The notes beneath the pieces were generated by a model. That model saw nothing but the letters and a program-made list of their open reading frames with translations, was not told the DNA's origin and did no database searches. The position numbers and the translations under genes are program-made. Source: Tausonia pullulans (lineage: Eukaryota > Basidiomycota > Tremellomycetes > Cystofilobasidiales > Mrakiaceae). From it: DNA of 64,000 nucleotides. Shown piece after piece: positions 23,683-38,100 of this stretch (within the stretch, counting starts at the first letter, position 1; every line of letters starts with the position of its first letter). Location: assembly GCA_951802195.1 (NCBI GenBank), contig OX637623.1, positions 806,001 to 870,000 on the forward strand, in the 5' to 3' direction.

Positions 23683-26224
23683 ATGACCCACGTCGAGCTC
23701 TATGTCTATGGTACGATTTTACTGTCTCCCCCTCCCAACCGCTCTTAAGCAGTGCCTCGGGGGTTGACCTTCAAGGCGCTTGCATCTCTTCTGCATCCAT
23801 CCAGACCTCTCAAACGGCCTCTCCCGAACAATGAGCCTGCCTCTCACCGGCAAGCAGGTGAGCCTGAAAGTCCCTTTTCTCTCTGGCAGCTCATCCTGGT
23901 CCCGGACCTCGTGCTCGTATGATGACCACTTTAGACGAGAGTCCCGAGCGTTCTCTCTTCGTCTTGAGAAACCATCCTCGTCGTCGTCGTCAAACATGCT
24001 GAATCAGGGCTCCTTTTCCCGATAGATTGACGGCATCTGGCATACTTCTGTTGTTGTGTACGGTCGTGAGATCTACTACGGCCAAGGTATCCTGACCACG
24101 CGACCTCCTGGCACGACGCATGTGAGTTTGGATTCCCCGCTGCCCGGTGGCTTGCACTGGAGCCTTTGCTGATTGATGACTGTTGAACCCCGACACAGCA
24201 CGGACAACCTCTCCAGCGGTTAGCAATGGGAGACACTGGCCTGGACGAAGAGACGATCGATGAGTATCTTGACGGCCTGCGAGATCACTACCGGGCTGAC
24301 AAGGTCCGCAGACAAATGAAGAGGTTCCTTAGAGGCGATCGTGAGGCTGATTACCGTCCTTACCGTCGCAGTATCACCTTCTTGGTGAACAAATTCTCCT
24401 CCCTTCGTTGAATCGGTCGATGTCGGGCATGTTTGCTGACCAGGGACCCACGCGACCTGCGCCGCGCTCTAGATTTCAACGTGAGCTCCCGAGGTCACTA
24501 TTGCGAACGAGGCGACGCTGAAACGATTTTTGATCAATCAGTGCAACAGCTTCACAGCAGATGTTGTTGGATTCCTGACCGGTGGCACGATACCGTCGTG
24601 GATCTCCAGTATGTCTTCTCCATGTCTCTCAATCCTTCGTTGCTCACGAGCTCCTGACTCGCATCTACAGGCCTTCCCGCCGGTGCGCGGTATCATGCAA
24701 CTTCATTCTTTCCTTGAACCGAAATTTGACGATCCTTTTCCCAGATTTCTTGTCAACCCCGTTTGGAGCGGCGCTTCGCCCCCAGATCGACGCCATGTTT
24801 AATCCGAACGCTCAGCCCAGCCCATCAACCAGTACTACGGCCCCTCGTCCTCTTCCCATACCCGTGTCACCTTCGCTCGACTCGTCTATCACCTCCTCCC
24901 TCCTCTCCCAAGTCGCAGCCCGCGCGTCCGCCTCTACGCTCTCATCCGCTAGCTCAACGCCTCCGCCGCCAACGACGCTCTCTTCTCCTCTCCAGCTGGC
25001 GACTTCCTCGGCTTCGCTACACGCTGTCCTCAAATCGTCGCGCGCTGTCGTCGCGTTCTTCACTAACCCAGCTACCTGTCCGCCGTGCCGCGTTGTCGAG
25101 CCCCAGTTCGAGCGCCTGGCGCGTGAGCGCTCACGAGCTGGCAAGGCGCGCGTCGGTTTCGTCTCGGTTGACCTGGGCGTAGGGCGGGCTGGCGAGATCG
25201 CCGCCGAATGGAGTATCACCGCGACTCCAAGCTTCCTCTTCTTTCTCGATGGGGAAAAATTTGACTCTCTAAGAGGTGGCAACATGCGGGAGCTCGAGTC
25301 GAAACTTGATATGCTGCTCTTCCAAGGCTTCCCGCGTGAGTCCTTGAATCATTATCTAGATCAATCCCGACACTTGTAGCTGACAAAGTATCTATTCCAG
25401 CCCACAAGCATTCGACCCTCCCTCTCCCTGTCGTCCAAGCGCTGTCTCCTTCACCTATCTGCTTCACCTCTGCGCCCGCCTACCCGGCACTACTCACCAA
25501 GCTCATCTCCTTCATCGAGACTAGCCCCAAGCTCACTTCGGCTGAGATGGGCGAGTCTAAGGCATTTTTCGTGAAAGAGGTCGTTCCGTTCCTCGAAAAA
25601 AAGCCCGACGCCGCCACAGCGGAGGCTTTGCTTCCTCGATGGCTGGAGTGGACGCGACGGCTCTTTGAGGCCCTCCAGGAGGGCGAGGTCTTCCCGCTCA
25701 TTGACCTGTGGCGGATGGGCGTCCTCGACTCCCGCATCTCTTCGCTTTGCGTGATCAACTCGACGACCACCACTCCCGTCTCGCTTGTGCTCGACTTGCT
25801 CCTCCCGCCGTCGGCCCCTTCAAAGGAAGTGACGGCCATCGCCCGCCCACTCCTCATCACTTCCATCCGCCTCCTCACCAACGCCTTTTCCTCCCTCCCT
25901 CTTGCGACCCTTCTCCTCTCCCCTGCCACTGCTCCTTCTTTCTCCTCAACCACCATCACCTTGTCTCCTCGCGACCGCCTTACCCGCGTCCTCGTCGACG
26001 TCCTCCTCGCTCAAGACGCCTCCGTCCGCGCGGCCGCCGCAGGCCTCGCTTTCAACGTCGCCTCACTCCGACACCGCCGAAAGTCGGCTTATCCACCGAG
26101 CGAGGCGCCCTCCGAAGTCGTTGGCGCGGACGGCGAGGAGGAGGAGGGCGATTGGACCCTCGAATTGGTGATCGCGATTGTCGAGGCGATTCGGTTGGAA
26201 GATAAGTCGGAAGACGTTGGCGAG

Positions 26225-26255
<31 letters not shown>

Positions 26256-26493
26256 CTACCACCGTCAAGACGATCTAAGCCCCTCTCTTGCTGTTTCTTA
26301 TTCAGTGTACCGCCTCACCTCAGCTCTTGGCCTCGCACTCCACATGAGTCCGTACCACTCTTCGACCCTCGGCCCAAACCTCGAGGTCCTCGATGCGCGA
26401 GCGACGCTCGAGCGCAAGGCGGCAGAGGCATGGGTGAAGAAGCGGGAGACGAGAGTGTTGTTGGCTGAGGTTGGGAGCAGGCTTTGTGCCTGA
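23683..26493 (+). CDS. PPPDE (DESI-type) peptidase - thioredoxin - PUL domain fusion protein
   Basis: Three domains in order. (1) PPPDE/DUF862 thiol isopeptidase: MTHVELYVYDLSNG, the catalytic His in DGIWHTSVVVYG, and the catalytic Cys in LLDFNCNSFTADVVG; relatives remove SUMO or ubiquitin. (2) A thioredoxin domain with an intact CPPC site (NPATCPPCRVVEP) and TATPSFLFFLDGE, about 25030-25310. (3) A PUL armadillo-like domain (FPLIDLWRMGVLDSRI, VSLVLDLLLPPSAPSKE, VYRLTSALGLAL), which in PLAA-type proteins binds Cdc48/p97. The role is therefore probably in ubiquitin or SUMO turnover; that is inference. Early exons: 23683-23710, 23805-23857, 24026-24121, 24199-24303, 24372-24384, 24473-24480, then from 24542. 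The last intron (26220-26305) appears to be GC-AG. The stop is at 26491. The same three-domain order is known in other fungi. Confidence 0.92.
26225..26250 (+). repeat. (TC)13 microsatellite inside an intron
   Basis: Thirteen TC dinucleotides followed by a T-run, just after the probable GC donor of the last intron of the PPPDE-thioredoxin-PUL gene. It may serve as part of the intron's pyrimidine-rich sequence. Confidence 0.9.
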
Positions 26494-27736
26494 TCGATTG
26501 GGTGAAAAACGGAGTGGCGTCACAAAGTGCGGTATATGGTTCAGAGACATCGATGATCTTTTCGTGCCGCGCGTTGATTTTCCAAGTGTTGTGAGAGCGA
26601 GCAGCACAAATAAGGAACTCGGCCAATAGGCATCATACGAGAGCATTCGTGCGCGCCATCAGAAAAACGAGGCAGACGCCGATATCGAACGAGCCAACCC
26701 TCATCTCACTCATCCCGAAGGACGCGTCAGGATGAGAGGTGCAGAGAAGCCAAAGCAAAAGAAAAAAAAAGAAAAAAGAAAAAGAAAAGGCCAAAAAAAA
26801 ACAAGGCGCTGGAGGGGGGACGCGCAGGCCGCACAAGGGGACACGGAACCCGCGAGGGCGAGAATGGGGCAAGCAAAAAAACAAACGAGCAGACAGGAAC
26901 GGAGAGATCGTGAGGTGGGAGAGGGGGGGGGGACCTTTTTTTTTTTTTGCGTTCGAGGAGCGATGTTACGTGGTGGCGTTGTTTGAAGAGGAAAGGAAGG
27001 GGGAGGAGGAATCTATGAGATGAAGGAGAAGAGAAGGAGGCATGGAGGGGAGAAAGGTAGCGAGAGCCCGTTCCTTGATCCTAGGTCCGCGCCCCTCGAC
27101 TGCTTACACCAAAAAGGAGAGCGTCAAGGCGAGGGACAAAGGGGAGGAAAGAAGAGCCAAATCGGTGGGGCCGACATGCAGGAGGCGCGAGGGAGGGAAA
27201 AGGAAAAAAAAGGGGAAGACTACGAAGGGAGAAAGCGTCAGAGTAGCAAAAACAAAATAGACAAAGAAGAGAAGGGGTGGGGCATACGCGATACGAGAGC
27301 CTTTTTTTGGGATTTGAAGAAGTTGATGGAGGGCGGATAGGCCCAGAAAAAGCGCCACGAGAAAGTTAAAGAGGAGGAAGAAAACGGAGGGTCGTCAAAG
27401 TAGAGGAGGAACGAAAAAATAATAAGAAGGGGTAAGAAGAACGACCTAAGGTAAGGTGGTGAGAGAGAAGAAACAGAAAGAGAGTCATCGCAGGGCCAGA
27501 ACAGAGGAGGAAAGAGCGAAGGAAGGAGACTGAGAAGGGGCGGGAACAGGTCAGCATCGAGGGTCAGCATTGAGACGGTCCCAGCAAGCGACGGAAGAAA
27601 GAACCTACCATTTTTTTTCTTCGGGTTTTCTGATCATCGGTCGAGGCTCCGGACAACGACCCACCGCCTCGCTCGCCTTCCGAACGAATGAACGTGCAGA
27701 TGCGAGCAGGTGGGGGTTTCTGTCCGTCCCTCCTTT
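26494..27736. other. Intergenic, strongly purine-rich + strand
   Basis: This is the 3'-to-3' gap between the PPPDE gene (+) and the cyclin (-). From about 26730 to 27560 the + strand is dominated by A and G (AAGAAAAAAAAAG, GGAGGAGG), with a run of about 10 G near 26925 and about 13 T near 26936. Frames through it give only Lys/Arg/Glu/Gly-rich low complexity, so I do not call a gene. Confidence 0.6.
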
Positions 27737-27876
27737 CTACCAGCAGCACGCCTGAGGCAGACCCATGGCGAGCCCGTGCTGCGGCATCATGTACTGCTGG
27801 GGGGCACCCGGGTAGCCGCCGTAGAGCTCCTGGTGGTGCTGGAGCTGCTGCTGCTGATAAAACGGCGGCTGCTGAA

Positions 27877-27908
<32 letters not shown>

Positions 27909-30337
27909 GGGTAGAACGCTCCCGCGTAAGACCCGGCACCGACGAGGGCCTGAGCGCACGAGGTGAGAGCCGTATTGCGGTAGGCCGAGGGCACGTATGA
28001 GGCAGGGGCGGCAGAGGCCGAAGCCCAAGCATCGTGCTTGGTGGCAGAGGCGGTTTTGGTCGCGTTGGCTTGCTGAGGAGCCGAGGTCGGGACGAGGGTG
28101 GGGACGGAGGCGGAGGCGACAACGACGGGGGCTGAGGCAATGTAGCTACCGGCCGAGGAGCGACGGCTGCTGCTCCTGCTGCTGGCGACTGAGGCCCGGC
28201 GGTCGACAGGTTCCCAGTCCTGGACGCGCTCAGCGAGAGCAAGCTCGCGACGCTGGTCGGCGTCAAAGAGCGCGTCGGCCATGTCCTCGAGGTGGGCCCG
28301 AATGTGGACGTCCGGAGTCGAGCTGTGGACGGTCTGGAGCCAGGCAGCCCACTCCGTGTTCGAGATGGAGAGGACGAAACCGTGAGTCGAGAGAGAAAGA
28401 AGCTCGAGCCGATTGAGCGTAACAAGCGGGAGGTGAGTGACGTCCGACCAGGACCTGTTGGTGAACGTGTTGTCGTCGAGCCACTTGTTGGCCCACGCGA
28501 GACCAAGGGTGAGGACCATTCGGGGGACATCATCCATCACGCCGTCGCGGGTACCGAATGCGCGGAGACCCTCACGGAACTGTCGACCCTCTTCCCCTCC
28601 ACCCTCGTGGATCGGAGCACGAGCAATGTACCAGAGCGCGAGGACGATGCCGGTAGGCGAGATGAGCGTCTGCGCGAGCGTCTGCTGGGCGAACTTGGCG
28701 AACGAGCGCGGGGCCTGCGAAGCGAGATAGTACGGGTTGTGCTGTCGGCGGATTGGCTGCGCAGCCTGGAAGGGTTGCGAGAAGTCGTCGAGCGTGAGCT
28801 GAGGGGGCGTGTGGTGGGGTGAGGACTGGTAACGGTAAGGGTCGCTGGAGGGAAAAGGAAAGTCAGCATGTAGCGCAGGGAAAGGGGGGAGAGGAGGTAC
28901 TCAGTGGCTAACCTCGACCAGCAGTCCTCCTCGTAAGCTCCAACCTTGGCACTTCTTGCGCCCTCGTAGCGGGTGACGGCAACATCCTTGCTGGCGGGGG
29001 CATACGGCGTAAGGAGAAGCGACCAGACGCCATCGGCGAGGAACTCGGCAAGAGCGACGGGCGACTGAGCGGCGGTGTGGGCAGGAGCCGGGGCCGGAGC
29101 GGGAGACCTGGCAACCTCCTTGGTAACCGGGGAGACGTAGGCTGAGACGCGCTGTTGCTGCTGACCAAGGCCGTGGAAAAGGCGGTCGATGTGTTGCTGC
29201 TGGTCGTAAACCCGGGTGGCGGCAGCGGCGGCCTCCTGTCCGACGGTCGAGCGCTGCGCCGGCTGCTGCTGCTGCTGGTGCCAGACGGCGGCGGCGGCGG
29301 CAGCGGCGTTGTCCTGGCCGGCGCTAGCGCTCCAAGACCTGCCGCGGTACTCCTCCTTGAGGGGCCCATCGAAAGACTCTTCTGACTCGTAAAAGTCCTC
29401 GTCGTCCATCGTCTCATCCGCTTCGAACTCGGAGAGCTCGGACGAGTAAGGCGACGATTCAAGACCCTCGACCATGTACTCTCCCTCGTCAGCGGCGTAA
29501 CCGCCACCGAGGACGCGCGCGGGCTGCGCCGACTCGTACTGGCGCTGGTGAAGCTGCGTTGCCGATGAAGACCTCCTGCTATTCATGGAACCAAAGCTGG
29601 GAGGCGGGAGCGAGCTCGCGAGGGGCGCGGCAGGCTCGTAGTAGCGCTGGTAAGCGGCGGACGAGTGGGGGTTCTTAGGCCGGGTAATGGAGGGAGAAGA
29701 AAATCGTCAGCAGATATTAAATGGATGATGGGAACACGATGGAATATGCCTCGACATCAGACATGTGCAGGCGTCGGAGTTGCCATGGGTGCCAGAGAGA
29801 TAAATAAGGGCCTGACAGCCCGCCGATGCATGAGAAATAAACGGGTGAGGGGGTCAAGGTGAAAGGATGGCTCAACATCCCCCTTTTTCCACAGCCCAGT
29901 ACACGCTCGTCAACGCATCCAAAAACGCTTGAACACAGATCCAGCGCCCAGAACGGAAGCAAGAGGCGGGAACAAGCAGACTGACGTCGCCAAAAGGATC
30001 CGCCCACACAAAGGAAGGGAGAAGCGCGCTTCGCTAACCCCGCGGCGCCGCCCGGCCCTCCCCCGCAGATGTTGCACCGCGCTCCCCTGCTCCCCTTTTT
30101 GTCTGGTCGGATGGGGCAGTCCCTCGCCTCCGGACGGGCCAATGACTCGAGCGACTCGGCAGCAAGTAGAGTCAAGGAATCATGAACTGCGTGGGGAGAA
30201 CTCGCTCGCTTATGGCGAAGCGAGCCCTGGCATCGCGGCGAAAGGCGCGCAGAGAGAAATAAAGCGAAAAGGAGACTCACCTGGGTGGCGTGGCCGCTGG
30301 CGTGGCGGGCAGAGGCCAAGTGGTAGGTTGCGGTCAT
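27737..30337 (-). CDS. Pho80-like cyclin-domain protein
   Basis: The cyclin box reads TLAQTLISPTGIVLALWYIA, then MVLTLGLAWANKWLDDNTFT, RSWSDVTHLPLVTLNRLEL and GFVLSISNTEWAAWLQTV. This matches Pho80/Pcl-type cyclins, which activate a Pho85-like kinase in the nucleus or cytoplasm. The N-terminal ~280 residues are low-complexity and acidic (ELSEFEADETMDDEDFYES) with Ala/Gln runs. The C-terminus is also Gln-rich and ends ..AMGLPQACCW. Exon 1 (30337-30281, MTATYHLASARHASG) is separated by a 607-nt intron from exon 2 (29673 on, NPHSSAAYQRYYEPAA). A second intron lies near 28860-28915. The downstream ATG at MNSRRSSS (about 29586) would be the start if exon 1 is not used. The partner kinase cannot be read from the sequence. 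Confidence 0.85.
27878..27907 (-). repeat. (CTG)n, poly-Gln in the cyclin tail
   Basis: A run of about 9 CTG triplets plus TTG on the + strand codes for a Gln run near the C-terminus of the cyclin-domain protein. Shorter Gln runs flank it at 27843-27856. Confidence 0.8.
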
Positions 30338-32000
30338 TCGCTGACGGGAGGGATACGACAGAGCTGCTCGGAGGCCTTCGATGGGGCGAAGGTCTAACTG
30401 AGCGGCGGAGCTGTGGACTGCGGCGAAGTGCTCCTGGATGCTGGTAAGAGCAGCGGTAAAGGGGCGGGTCGTCGGGCAGGTGGGGATGATGCAGGAGCCG
30501 CGGTCGAGGAGCGGTTCGAGACGAGGGGAGGCGGTCGGAGGGAGTGTGACTAGGGGACGAGTCGGCCGAGGGGTGGTGGTACTGGGTGTGTGGATTGTCC
30601 GGCGAGGGCTCTGAACGGACGAGGTGAAGGTGGAGGGCTGCCTTTACTTGCTGTTGACGAGCTACTACCAGTTAAGGAGTCGCTTTGAAGAGGGCAGTTG
30701 GAGGGGTGGACTGCTAGAGCGTGTGAAGACTCTGAGCTGTTGCGCGCCTGACTGGGAAGCGTGCAAACGGGGGGGGAGAGGGGGGGGGACCGGTTTCGGG
30801 GGGGAAAGCGGTGGTGTGGGTGGTGGTCGGCGAAGAGCAAGAGCAACGTGCACCTTGGCGGTCGAGTAAGGATATCGAGTCATAGGCCAAAACTCCCACG
30901 GATAACGCGTCGGTCGTCCCTCTGGCCAGCCAGCCCCCTTTCACCGCGCCGTCATTGCCGCTCCTTTCACAACGCATCAACAATACAAGCGAAAGTGAGG
31001 GCCTTGTGTCATCGCGATGGATCGCCACCTAGAGGTCGACACAGGGGGGCTTCATCCGAGAATGGAAGGACTACCTGGCTGAAGTACTCAGTCCGCCCTC
31101 CACTTCAGTATCGCTCAGTTAATCCGAAGCTGCGATGCTATACTGTTGCTGGACCCAATCCTTCCTCAGGAGCTTTCCCTGAAGACTACCTTGGGATCAG
31201 CAAATTGGCCTGCCTCTCCGTTCCGGATTCATCTTTAGCCGACTGTCTCCCAAGCTCTGTACTTGCACACGTGGGTCAGGCAACATAACGGATTCAAGCC
31301 GGGTACGCACTTAGGTTGTCTCGTACACTCGGTCAGATGTGCAAGAAAAATCAGTCATCTTTTACGAGCTAGAACTATTGAGGTGATCTCGCGCGCGCGG
31401 TCACTTCCAGACTTGACCAGAGCCGCATTCTTTCTGGAGAGCTCCAATGTCAAGTCGGAGCTCGCCCTGTTGTTTCTAACTATGACATTTCGACCATCGA
31501 TCGAAGCCGTTGCGACAGCGGGAGCGTCACAACAATCGACTACGAAGAGCGAGCGATGGATTCGCTGACTACTACCGCTGGACGACTAACCAAGAGCACG
31601 TTGTCTACAGAAGGATCAATCGGGAAAAAGGCGATATGCATGTATGTCGCTAGCCCTGACGGCTGAGAGTATAATCCCTCACGCCAAGCTGGTGCCTGTA
31701 AGCTGAGGCGGTGGTTCACGGTCAAAGAGCAGTCGCGCTGAGCAGTGCTGCAGCAAGGCAACTCCCTCCCGTGCGTGATGCTGTCGTTATATTACCCCCC
31801 CTCCCCGCCAGATGACCAGGAGGTCTCTCTGAACATATATCATGCATTTTAGACGTTCTTGTGCAAGTATTGTTGCGGAAGACGAATGCGTCAGATCCAC
31901 AGCGCCCTTGACGACCGGGGTTCTCCTACGACCAGAATTTGGTTGACGGCGCCCTAGACCTCTCTCGACGACCACCTTCCCTCGACGCGCTTGCTGTAGC
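30338..32000. other. Divergent intergenic region, cyclin and RIX7
   Basis: About 1.66 kb between two divergent starts. The first part contains several runs of 7-9 G (30769-30804). No frame resembles a protein family and no RNA gene was recognised. It is longer than most intergenic gaps in the window. Confidence 0.5.
30769..30820 (+). other. G-run cluster (possible G-quadruplex)
   Basis: Runs of about 8, 9 and 7 G at 30769, 30780 and 30798 are followed by further GGG near 30817, all within 52 bases and about 430 bases upstream of the cyclin start. This fits a four-tract G-quadruplex pattern; formation is inference. Confidence 0.4.
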
Positions 32001-34917
<2,917 letters not shown>

Positions 34918-35116
34918 TAGCCGAGATCACGATGTCCATTTCTCAAGCAGACAAAGAAATCATGTAGTACTATGCAAACATGAGGTTAGAGCTAGTAAAA
35001 AAACAGAAAACGGAGATCGGTCGTTGAATCGTGTATCGAAAGATCATTCTACAGGCTCCTATGGAACCCCTTCCCCCCTCCTCTTCCCGTCATAAGTCCT
35101 CCTCTCCACTCTCTGC

Positions 35117-38100
35117 TCACAGCTCAAAAGACCGAAAGGCGCGGATCTTCTCGAGGAGCGCGTCCAACTTGTACGGCTTGAGGATAACCTGAGCGAAGGA
35201 GAAGGTCAGCGCTTTTGGAGAATGATACGAGGGAGAACAGGAATGACACCCACGTCGTCCATTCCGCTGCTCAACGCATGGTCGATCTGTCCTTGCCTGG
35301 TGGAAGAAAGAGTTTCATCAGTCATCACAGTCTACGTCTACTTGGGAGTCTCGTTCAAACAGACCGAGCGTTTCCTACAAGAAAGAGGCGCCAGAGGAAA
35401 GTCAGTCGTCGGGGATCATAATACTTAGGTCAGCGACAGGACACACCGGTCAAAGCAAACACGGCGTTTCTCTGAGGAAGCTCCCCGTTGGCCTCCATCT
35501 CTCGAATGGTCTTGATGCAAGTCTGCCGAGAAATAGGGAGATGCGATCAGTGGGCAGGTTTTCGGCGAACAGATGGTTTGTTCTCAACATACCAAGCCGT
35601 CCATAACTGCAGCCGACAGAGAAACTGTACATTAGCCAACACTCACGTGATTTATCACCTTGACGCTCTGGAACCACTCACCAGGCATCTCCAGATCGAG
35701 GAGAATCTGGTCATACCGCTTGCCCAACTTATTGAGCTCTTTGATGCGGTCAAGTGCCACCTGGCCATTGTCGGCGACGTCACATTGGAAGCCGGCCTTG
35801 ACCAGCTGCCGGTTGAGAACTGGTGGGAGGAGCAGCGTCAGCATAGCCCACTCGTAGAGTAAGTATGGCAATGAACCTTTCTGGTTAATGATGGAGTCTA
35901 CATCGTGGTAACCGGGGCAATGTCAGACCTCAACAGAACTGCAAGGAAAATACTTTAACGTACCCTCCACAATCAGAACGTGCAAAGCGAGGTTCTCGTG
36001 ATTATCGTGAAGGTTGTGCGACGTGTCGGGGGACAACGCGCGACTTTTCTCGGCGTCATCGGCGGCGAGCTCCGTGCGGACGAAGAAGCGGAAGGTGCTG
36101 CCTTCGCCTCGGCGAGAAGCAACTTCGATCCGGCCGTGCATCAACTGAGAGTAAGAACGAATGCGTCAGACATGGAATGAGCGGGCCCCTCAACTTCATG
36201 TTCGAATCAAAGACGCACGTCGCAGACTAAGACCGAGAGTAGAAAAGGTCAGCGAAGGCTCGAGCTAGCGAGCGAAAGAAGACAGACACACTACTTCTAC
36301 AAATGTAGAGTCCAAGACCACTGCCACCAAAGACGGCGTGCGTCTTAGCGTTGGCTTGCTGGAAACGCTGGAAGAGGCGCGAAAGCTCCTCAGGCGAAAG
36401 ACCCTAGGAGGAAGTGTAGGAAGAAAGCGGGTGTCAGCTTACTCCCTCTAGCTGGCAGATGGCGAGCGGAAGCGACTGACGGGACCGCTGTCGCAGACGA
36501 CTCCGAAAAGGTAAATATCCTCGCCGGGAACGAGATGATGGTTGTCTAGCGGCCCAGCTGAGCATGAGCCGTCCGTTGGACGGTCTTTCCGGATCTGGAA
36601 GAGAATAGCGTCTGGTCAGAACGCAGTAAATCAAAGAGGCAGGCAGGCAGGCATCGAACTCACGTCGATGGAGACCTCAATTGTCCGAACCGGTGACTGA
36701 GATGTGAAGCGAACGGCGTTGGTTGTGAGGTTCATAAGAAGCTGGGAGAACCGCACGGGATCGATCCTGAAAACGGTCTGGTCTGGATCTGCGAGGCGCT
36801 GAAGGGCTGGTCCAAGCGAGAAGGAGAGGTTGATCGACTTCATCCGACTGCAGGTCAGGGAAAATGAACGTCAGCACAGAGATAAGAGCGAAGACACAGG
36901 CTCGACCTCGGTCGCACCATTCGCTCCGGAAGAGTGAGACGATATTTTTCGCCTCCTGAACAATCTTTGAGTCGACCGGGTAGACCTGGAGCGTCGATTG
37001 CTGAATCCGAGCGAGCGAGAGAATGTCATTCGCGATGGTCTCCTGCGAGCGGGCCATGGTCAGGATTGAGTCCATGGCGTTAACATCCTCAGCGAGTGTC
37101 TGGATAGCCTCCTCCGTCAAGCCTTGAAGAAGACTGCTCTCTGATCGGTCTCGGCTTCGCTGGATGTCATCGAGAAGGGTCGTCATGTTCTCCTTGGCGA
37201 GGCTCGCGCACTGAAGGATGCTGCGGTCGCCAACAGCCCAGAGAGGCTGAAATCAGTGCTCCGAGGATCGATCTCTAGAAGCTGTCGAACTCACGCAGAG
37301 ACGGGATTTCTAAAAGCAGCAGGCGGGATCTAAATCAGATTCTAGCTCGGTAACGTGGCAGATCATCTAACGCACCGATACTCGTGCGAAACGACGTCAA
37401 TGAGCAGCTGCTGATGTCGTCTAAAGAACGGGCTGCGTCAGACGGGTTCTGCTAGATCAAGGATACAAAAAAGGAAGGTCATCAAACGAACCTTTGCTCC
37501 TCCGCCTCGCGTCGCTTCACCTCCGTTCGGGCCATCTCCGCCTGGAGCTCTCGAGTCTTCTCGGAGAACTTGCGCTCGAGCAATAGTCGTCGCTTTCCGA
37601 GCTGAACCTAAGGACGTGAACGAACAGTGAGACGAGAAGCGACGAACCAGAGCGTGTAGGGAAGAAGCACCGACCTGGAGATGAGACCGTGCGACGAGCT
37701 CTCGTGCGCTGAAAGGCTTAGCAAGATAGTCTAACGGTTGTTCACAAGTTAGCCGACCTGCTTTCTTCAGAATTCTTGAGCGCCGCTCTTCCTCCCTCGT
37801 TCGTTTGCTGACTGACCTTCTGCACCAAGCAGCAGCGATGCCACTTTCTCATCCTCCTCCGCGCGTGCGGTAATCAACAATACGGGCACAAGCGCGAGCT
37901 CGCTCGGCATGGCGCGGAGCTCGGCGAGAAGGCGCTTTCCATCCACTATGAGGAGAGCAGAAATGGGTCAGTTAGTCAGTTCGAGAACCGGGATGATAGA
38001 AGCACGATGTCAAATACTTTTCGGCACTGATCGAGACACGAGGCAGAGACGTCAGAATCAGAAAGAGGGATCCCCTCGGGGGCGGGAAAGTATTGGCGGC

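Noticed and set aside
26732-27340. Lys/Arg/Glu-rich frames in the purine tract
   Set aside because: Any frame through an A/G-only tract stays open and reads as Lys/Arg/Glu/Gly; composition explains it.
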